From assembly GCA_918807975.1 (NCBI GenBank), contig OU964921.1, positions 44,108,498 through 44,172,497 on the forward strand: a stretch of 64,000 bases of DNA. The letters are read 5' to 3'. The DNA comes from Aplidium turbinatum (lineage: Eukaryota > Chordata > Ascidiacea > Aplousobranchia > Polyclinidae). The notes under the pieces are model-generated. The model saw only the letters and a list, made by a program, of their open reading frames with translations. It was not told the origin of the DNA and made no database searches. Positions 56,746 through 64,000 of the stretch are shown one piece after another. The translations under genes and the position numbers were made by a program. The stretch's first letter is position 1; the number at the start of each line of letters is the position of its first letter.

Positions 56746-58628
56746 TTAGGTGTTCTTTACGGGGGCGAGGCACGAAATATCCCTCAACACGTAGTCTACT
56801 TTTACTTTCCCCGCACTCTCATCATAGTTGCAGACGGCAACTTTGGCTCTACGAACCACAGGCTTCCCTTTCCTAATTTGTGGAACTACCTCATGCACCC
56901 TCCCAAGTTGATACTTCCCACGTTTACCAATGTCTTGGAGAGAACCTACCACTACAAGTTGACCAGGCTCCAAATTCTCGGCCATTTTTAGCCATTTTTT
57001 CCGGCCCTGAAGACCTGGCAAGTAAAAATCGATCCATTTACTCCAAAACTGCTGAGAAAGTGACAAATTGAACCGATAATCCCTTCTTAATTGGTCACGA
57101 TCATGTGGTTGCCCAACAGCACAGTATGGGTCTAAGTATGGGGTCAAAAGTGAGGCAGGGGTGATGACAGTAAAATCCCTAGGGTCGTCACTCAAAGGTA
57201 CCAAAGGGCGTTCGTTCACGATCCGAACGGCACTACTGGTGTACGTAAGCAGTTCAATAAAACTGGGCTTACGTATTGAAGAGTCCAAAATGTGAAAAAA
57301 GTATTTGGTCACATCAGCCATGAAACCAAATCTTTCAAGCCGAAATCTAGCCAAGACATCTGCCAGAGGGTTTAACAAGTCAGACAATTCAGGACAAGAA
57401 GACATTACATCATTTACACAAGTTCCTCGGAATTCAGATTGTTTTAAAGCCTTCTTCTTTAAATCAGCAGCTCTATCTGACGCCAACACAAAATTGTTAG
57501 GTAAATCAATAACTTCCTTCAACGGAACAGGTATCTCAAATCGACCATCTTTCAACTCAATATTCGGTTCGACAAGTTCTCTAGCCAAAATATCATTGCG
57601 AGACAATTCACAGGTTTCATTTTGCAAAGTCAAATCCTGAATGACTTTATTCAGGTCTGCTATTTCCATATCGCGAGACTCAATTTTACGCTGAAAGCCA
57701 GAGATGACATCCGACTCTGAAGACGTCTGCACTCTGCACACTTTAGCAACGCTTTCAACTAAGGGTGACTTACCACCACAAGCCAACCAACCGAGAGGAG
57801 TGAGTAAAGCATGCGGTTCACTGCGATTTTCACCAACACGTTCTTCTTTTGCCCACATCAAATAAGCGTTGTCGTTGCCAATCAGTACATCTACAGTACT
57901 ACAATCATTCAAATGACACATATTCACGTCATGAAAATGACGGAAACCACTTAAATCTTGTTTATGGGGTAAAGTTTTAACATCGTCAGCCCAAGCTGGG
58001 TTAACCACCGAGGTTATATCACAAAACAGTTCATCAGTCTCTAACGACTGGATGTTGAGTTTAACAAGGTCAGCACAAGTAGGTTTCTGACCAACCAGAG
58101 TATCCATTTTAAACGACGCTTTATCATACGGTTTAAGACCAAGTTCGCACACCAAGTCACTCGAAACAAAGGTCAACTGCGAACCAGGATCATGCTGACA
58201 ATACACCAACTTCGATTTGCCAGTCATTGGAGTCAAAACACGAGCAGCAGTAACGCGGTTAAAGGCTGCTTTAACATTTCCAATCTTAACATTACGCACA
58301 GGAACTCTGGCACCAGCATCATCTTTACCGACCGAATCCAGAGAATCACGTGACGTCACATAAAAATCATGCAGAAGAAAATAGTGTTTCCTATCGTTGG
58401 TAGGTCCACACTTACGACAGTTATTTGCATGATTACAGTCTCTAACCATATGCTGGCGCAAACAATTCAAGCATTTGCCAGCTTTCACAATGACATCTCT
58501 CCGATCTTTAGGTGTCAAGCGCAAAAATTCTTTACAATTAGACAAAAAATGATATTCAACTTGACCACGTGACGAACAACAAAAACACGCCGGTATGTCA
58601 CTATGTCTGGCCACACCGCCGCGCGGTG
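56746..58628 (-). pseudogene. BEL/Pao-like LTR element fossil, pol region
   Basis: The frame begins beside the inserted LTR element. Features in order are a Cys/His zinc-binding region (CFCCSSRG, CLNCLRQHMVRDC, CRKCG), a protease with DPGSQLTFVSS and VDVLIGNDN, a reverse-transcriptase leader (FEIPVPLKEVIDLPNN), and the C-terminal integrase end with IVNERPLVPL, FWSKWIDFYLPGLQGRKKW and QLGRVHEVVP. These are BEL/Pao hallmarks. Large parts of the expected polymerase are not recognisable; the element is broken and incomplete. Its gag lies at 63251-64000 beyond an inserted element. Confidence 0.8.
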
Positions 58629-58632
58629 CGCC

Positions 58633-59358
58633 TGTAACATGTACCATGTTTTTAACTAACAAAATTATATTTTAACATTTAACCGAAAATTATCAGTATT
58701 GCAAAATGCATTTCAATGCTGCAAATTCAAAACCTAACGTTCTCATAGAACATAAGTCAAGCTTCCTGTTAACAAACGCCACTCACACAGAATCTAGCTC
58801 AACACATCTGTATTTCTAAAGCGACATAACTATGAAACCGGTATAGCTTTTCCCTTGATTCTTACGATAGCTGTTATTGATGAAAAGGCTCTACCGGTAT
58901 ATTATGAAGTAAGCGGGGAATTGAAAATGACAGGCATTCGGAATTTGACTAGCAAAACGAACGGACTGAATTTTAGAACGAGAAGGTTAAATTCACGCCG
59001 GGAGAATGTCACTCACCCGACACCCGTCTCAATAAATTAAATTAGTTAGGTATTTTCTCAACTCCCCGAATACTAAAACTTGTAATATTGATAAACAATA
59101 AAATGTATGATTTTATTTAATTCGTTTGCCTTTTGTAGGAAGTCATACCCCTAGACTAGACAGCCAGAAGCCTAAATTATCCTTCTAAAGTATACTTTTA
59201 AATTAGAGACTTAGAGTCTCAATATCCCTTTAAATTATCCTTTTTATTATCTTTTTTAATGAGAGACAGAGAGCCTCAATATCCTTTTAATATATTCTTT
59301 TTTAAATTTTACCTTTATAAACAAAAAATATAACAATTAGAACGTGAAAAACCCTACA
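58633..59358 (+). repeat. Left LTR of the non-coding element
   Basis: 726 bp. It matches the right LTR exactly over about its first 590 bp by eye and then diverges in an AT-rich 3' part. Confidence 0.8.
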
Positions 59359-62300
59359 CTGGGGGCTCGTCCAAACAAAGTAAAAAATTTTTAGTTTGTG
59401 AAAATTTTTTTAGTGTAGCCAAATTAGACAGAATATTTATCAGGTAGTCAAACAGTCTTAATATAATTAACTTATTAAACCTTTAATTTGACATATGTAA
59501 TATAAATGTTAGCCTACCACATTGGTGACACTCAGACAAGTAAGTTTAGAAATATTCTCCAAACTAGCTATAAAAAAATCTGGTAAGTACCCTATGCTAC
59601 AATTTTTATCATAAATACCTTTTAAAAACATGTTACTTGATAACATTTCACACGTTAGTTCGACAATAAATTTTGTGCAGCCTACTGTACTTTTTAAGCG
59701 CAACGCCGGCAATTTATTGCTTGTCAAACGTAACTGATTTTTGTTGTTTGCTTATGGGAAGTAATAATAGCGAATTGTTCAGCGGCAGACAGCCCATTTA
59801 AACGCCGATGTCAACAATTTATTTACATACCGAAGCGCCATTTGCCACTTTTAATATTTTTAAACGTTCACATTAGAATAATTAGATTCACTGATTAGTA
59901 ATTACCAACAAGTTGCCTTTTCAGGGAAACATAACCATGTAATTTTTTTAAAATTCACAGTGTCAAATGTAACTTGAATTTTTAGCTCATTTTAATATTC
60001 CTTTTATTTTGCCTTACTCGGCATCGCAGATTGCAGGACACCCCGTCCCAATCTTATTTTATACAGACGTGCAGGCACCGCTCTGCAAAGCGTTGTGGTT
60101 TCGCTCCCAAGCAACCATCGTAATTTTTGTGCGTCTTTTTACTCCGGCTAGGAGACACTTTGGTACCCTTATACGTTCTCAGCTGAAGCTATCAGTTCGT
60201 GCAACTCCCTGGGGCAAAGGAAAGGGGAAATCATGCGAAGCCGCCTGGACACATAAGGTTGTTATCGTTCCCCCCATTTTTTTTATAATTATTAGGAGCT
60301 AACATGATTTGAGAAACTTTGTTTAGCTATTATAGCCGCTGTGTTTCTTTTGGTTGGAATTGCAGTATATGCACAGTTAGTTACCCTGAATATGGAACGT
60401 TGTGTGTAAAAGCTTGGTTGGCATTTGGCCATGTAATTTCTTTTGTTTCTTGATAAGGCAGGAGCGCTGCCACGTTCTAAAATCGATTAAACAGCACCAT
60501 TCATCCCACGTCGTTCAAACGTTGATTAACCATTACAAAACATGCTAGACGTTTTATGCCTACCGATTTTATCTCGGTATGTTCTATTGAACCATTACTG
60601 TTTCCTGTTACATAATTCTATTAGCCGTAAGCTTAGCCTACGCCATGACACTGTCATGTTACGTAGTATTCCCATTTATCCTATGTTATTATTTACCGCT
60701 TTTACATATCGTACTTTTAGCTACGCCATGTCTCATTGACATTGTTCATTCACTGATATCGCATCACCACCTGTTTTTCACTGCATTTTATTACAATTTT
60801 AGGTGCTCATCATTTCACCTAGCCTACGTTAACTAAGCTATTCGTTCTCAACGACTTCGCTCATTCACTGACATTGCCTCCCCTTTATTGTATCACATTG
60901 TACATACTTACAGATACAGTCTACCGATTTTTCCTGCCTGTTCTCACACTTGAACAGCTTCCAGAACCTGGCATTTGCTGCCATGATTAAATCATGTCGT
61001 TTAGTCGTTTCAACCATTCTTATGCTTTTTTATCGTATTACAGTACGGTATAAGTACATTACTAATTATTATAATTACAGTACATGTATCTCGCGGATGC
61101 TACTCTGTATCGAATTTTGCAGATGCGCCACCTCGCCACATGGTTGCTGCTACGACGAGATGCGAGAGACATTGAGAGACCTCAAGAGACATTGAGAGAC
61201 TGACAGCACTACGACGGATGACACGACAGAGCTATCAACGTCATCGCCACCACACCGTGGCCCTCATCAACTTACCTCCACGTGAGATGCCTCTATTCAG
61301 ACATGCCTTTACTAAAGAAGCTCTACGGACACGACGTCAACTCGGCTGACCTCATTGCCGCCTACATGCACCGAAGCTGCATCGTTAACTTTCAACATGA
61401 TCAATCCCATGTCCGCCGTAAAACTGCACTACCGTGCACAGTAGTTGCATTGTTACGCACTCAAACCTTCTTCACACAAGAAGCACTCTACTTCAACAAC
61501 ATCGCCGCAGCATTCAGCTGCCCAAGACGTCTGCTTTACAGCTTGCGACCTTACAAGCTGACCACTCATTCATGTCGTGCTCACTGCTCATCATCCGTCA
61601 ACAGACATAAACTGAACTGCTCATCAGCACTGCTTGTCATAGTCTCGAACTCAACATGCTTGAACTGTATAGCATAACTGGTCCTCAAAGACATTACTCT
61701 CACAAACGCCATCTTTGTCTAGCTAGTACAACCTTCGCGCACGCGTAGCACACCGCTATTCTATTATTATTATGGTTGCTTCTATGAGTGTCAAGCCTAT
61801 CTCCCCGGACGCGGGGCATGAACAATCAAGGACACTCACCTGCCTATATAGCCTAACCTACCATATTTGTGTATTTTATCTTGCAAGTGCAATCTGTGTA
61901 TATCATACCAAGCCAAAGGGCTCCCAGGGAACTAAGACATCGCCTTATCTCTTATGATAACCGACTGTTACCCCTGTAACCGCAACTACTGTAGCCTATT
62001 ACAGTCCCGCAATTATTGTAGCCTATATCGTAGCCTACTAAGCCAAGGGCTTCCAGGGAACTAAGACATCGCCTTATCTCTTACGATAACCGACTGTTAC
62101 CCCTGCAACCGCAACTACTGTAGCCTATTACAGTCCCGCAATTATTGTAGCCTATATCGTAGCCTACTAAGCCAAGGGCTTCCAGGGAACTAAGACATCG
62201 CCTTATCTCTTACGATAACCGACTGTTACCCCTGCAACCGCAACTACTGTAGCCTATTACAGTCCCGCAATTATTGTAGCCTATATCGTAGCCTACCAAG

Positions 62301-62590
62301 CCAAAGGGCTTCCAGGGAACTTAAGACATCGCTTTATCTCTTATGATAAACGACTGTTATCCCTGCAATCACGTTATCGACTACTTGTTAACTTATGTGT
62401 GCGTCCAATCTCCTCATCCCACGAAAGGAGGGGGGTCATGTGTCTTCCCCTAGCAATTGTTAGCCTACAATTGTCAATTTTCTTTGTAAAAAACATATCT
62501 TATAACCACACACCTATATATTATTGCATCATGTATAACCGAGTTATTGTAATATTATTTATCTGTTATTTTGCCGTAAGGAGGGAAGTG
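59359..62590 (+). other. Interior of the non-coding LTR element
   Basis: It has a primer-site-like start at 59360, AT-rich DNA, a more GC-balanced segment at 61090-61680 with only short frames, and a tandem repeat at 61914-62375. Two purine runs (CGAAAGGAGGGGGG near 62419 and AAGGAGGGAAG before the right LTR) are present. No protein family was recognised. Confidence 0.5.
61914..62375. repeat. Tandem repeat, unit about 128-130 bp, about 3.5 copies
   Basis: The unit contains CCAGGGAACTAAGACATCGC, CTTATCTCTTACGATAACCG and GCAATTATTGTAGCCTATAT. Copies start near 61914, 62045, 62173 and 62303. Confidence 0.85.
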
Positions 62591-63246
62591 TGTAACATGT
62601 ACCATGTTTTTAACTAACAAAATTATATTTTAACATTTAACCGAAAATTATCAGTATTGCAAAATGCATTTCAATGCTGCAAATTCAAAACCTAACGTTC
62701 TCATAGAACATAAGTCAAGCTTCCTGTTAACAAACGCCACTCACACAGAATCTAGCTCAACACATCTGTATTTCTAAAGCGACATAACTATGAAACCGGT
62801 ATAGCTTTTCCCTTGATTCTTACGATAGCTGTTATTGATGAAAAGGCTCTACCGGTATATTATGAAGTAAGCGGGGAATTGAAAATGACAGGCATTCGGA
62901 ATTTGACTAGCAAAACGAACGGACTGAATTTTAGAACGAGAAGGTTAAATTCACGCCGGGAGAATGTCACTCACCCGACACCCGTCTCAATAAATTAAAT
63001 TAGTTAGGTATTTTCTCAACTCCCCGAATACTAAAACTTGTAATATTGATAAACAATAAAATGTATGATTTTATTTAATTCGTTTGCCTTTTGTAGGAAG
63101 TCATACCCCTAGACTAGACAGCCAGAAGCCTAAATTATCCTTCTAAAGTATACTTTTAAATTAGAGACTTAGAGTCTCAATATCCCTTTAAATTATCCTT
63201 TTATTTTATAACCAAATTACGACAGAAAGTTAGGAAAAACCCTACA
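62591..63246 (+). repeat. Right LTR of the non-coding element
   Basis: 656 bp, TGTAACATG...CCTACA, followed by the CGCC duplication. Confidence 0.8.
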
Positions 63247-63250
63247 CGCC

Positions 63251-64000
63251 AACAGCAGTCGAGTACTGCGAACTCCCTGAAATCACATTATCATGGGGCT
63301 TTACCGACGTCTGCCTAACCGGACATGAAGGCAATTTTCCTTTGCCAAACTTTTTAAAATGCTGCGACTCACCAGAATCGCCCATTAGCATAATGCTAAA
63401 ATCAGTCGACTTGCGCGTTTCCTCCCGTACTACAAAATCAAACAAACTCTGAAAGGTAGGTTCCTCAGTGCTACCATACTGATCACCTAAAAAGTCAAGA
63501 TAACGCTGCTTAGCGTCAAACGGGAGTCGCTTAGCCAAATCCAAAACAAAACGTCCTTCTAATTTATCACGCTGACCATAAGCTTTCGCGTAAAGCAAAC
63601 ACTGCGACAATTCATCTTTAAACTCTTTCAAATCACTGGAAGAGATAGAAGTCAATTTGCTACCATAGCGATACTTTCTAATTTCTGGTTCTGCGAAAAG
63701 ACCTCCACGAACCCCAAAACGTTGGGACAAGCGAGCTAACGACATTTCTATCCTGTCTTCCTCTGACAAGCCAGGAGTGTCAGAAACCAAATTAGCAATC
63801 GTTTGTGCAGCTGTTCTAACACAAGCTGCTTGCAACAAAGTCAAACGAGTTCCCTTAAAGGGCGAAGCTGCCATCAAGGCCATAACACGATTTTTAAAGA
63901 AGACAAATGGCATATTATTACCATCGTAACCAATCAAGGCCGCCTTATCGAAGAACGTCCTACTATTTTGGTATTCAAAAAAGCAATCCTGCTGTTGAGA
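63251..64000 (-). pseudogene. BEL/Pao-like LTR element fossil, gag region (runs off the window)
   Basis: The open frame enters from the window edge and continues to the inserted LTR element. It includes FFKNRVMALMAASPFKGTRL, EDRIEMSLARLSQRFGV, LKEFKDELSQCLLYAKAYGQ and FDAKQRYLDFLGDQYG, the general character of BEL/Pao gag. It belongs with 56746-58628; the inserted element separates them. The start lies outside the window. Confidence 0.65.

Larger units (their letters stand above)
58633..63246 (+). mobile_element. Non-coding LTR element inserted in the BEL/Pao-like fossil
   Basis: LTRs at 58633-59358 and 62591-63246 begin TGTAACATG and end CCTACA. The 4-bp flank CGCC occurs at 58629-58632 and 63247-63250. 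A primer-site-like TGGGGGCTCGTCC follows the left LTR and a purine tract AAGGAGGGAAG precedes the right one, giving plus orientation. The 3.2 kb interior has no recognisable gag or pol, so it is a non-autonomous derivative. The first 590 or so bases of the two LTRs look identical, suggesting a young insertion. Confidence 0.8.

Noticed and set aside
58855-59040. 61-codon open frame repeated at 62813-62998
   Set aside because: It is duplicated only because it lies in both LTRs; it has no family resemblance and is the length expected by chance.
60009-61677. Several frames of 65-131 codons inside the non-coding LTR element
   Set aside because: They have no recognisable domains and low-complexity or shifting frames; the interior is treated as non-coding.

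Overview
This is animal (metazoan) genomic DNA: AT-rich, with spliced genes, tRNA-derived SINEs, LINE tails and hAT, piggyBac, gypsy-like and BEL/Pao-like elements. The GT10 fucosyltransferase and Kelch exons and the many short TAGCCTA/TAGGCCTA words suggest a marine invertebrate, perhaps a tunicate; that placement is a guess. Very little of the window is intact host gene.

Layout. 1-5.2 kb: the 3' part of an alpha-1,3-fucosyltransferase-like gene (+). Two exons have matching splice phases, and a 2.4 kb piggyBac-type element sits at a TTAA inside the last exon. 5.2-11.3 kb: SINEs, LINE tails, a hAT element and a hammerhead-like motif. 11.4-13.7 kb: two exons of a Kelch-repeat gene (-), with an unusual element of inverted TTGCCGAA tandem repeats in its next intron. 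14-16.5 kb: SINEs and inverted repeats. 16.56-21.26 kb: a hAT element with transposase remains, invaded by a piggyBac-type element and a LINE tail. 22.6-24.6 kb: SINE, MITE and a 1.34 kb hAT-type element carrying a nearly full-length U6 snRNA sequence. 26.0-28.9 kb: a copy of a widespread uncharacterised invertebrate gene, split by a LINE. 29.3-31.3 kb: SINE and a LINE split by a piggyBac MITE. 32.1-32.9 kb: another hAT element.

33.64-49.52 kb is one giant inverted-repeat unit of about 15.9 kb. Its arms of about 5.6-5.7 kb are nearly identical and surround a 1.4 kb spacer. The right arm carries two further insertions, and the left arm preserves both empty sites. One insertion has the C-terminal domain of a piggyBac transposase. 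The other is a 2.2 kb TTAA-flanked element filled with a palindromic satellite.

51.54-55.78 kb is a gypsy-like LTR element fossil inserted in a SINE. Its gag-protease reading frame runs into a CCHC zinc-knuckle array resembling the cellular protein CNBP, where a polymerase would be expected. 56.7 kb to the window end is a BEL/Pao-like fossil (-) interrupted by a second, apparently non-coding LTR element (+).

The genes do not form an operon-like system. The biology is layered transposition: host gene disruption, nested elements of different classes, possible capture of host genes (CNBP-like, U6) and large hairpin-forming structures.
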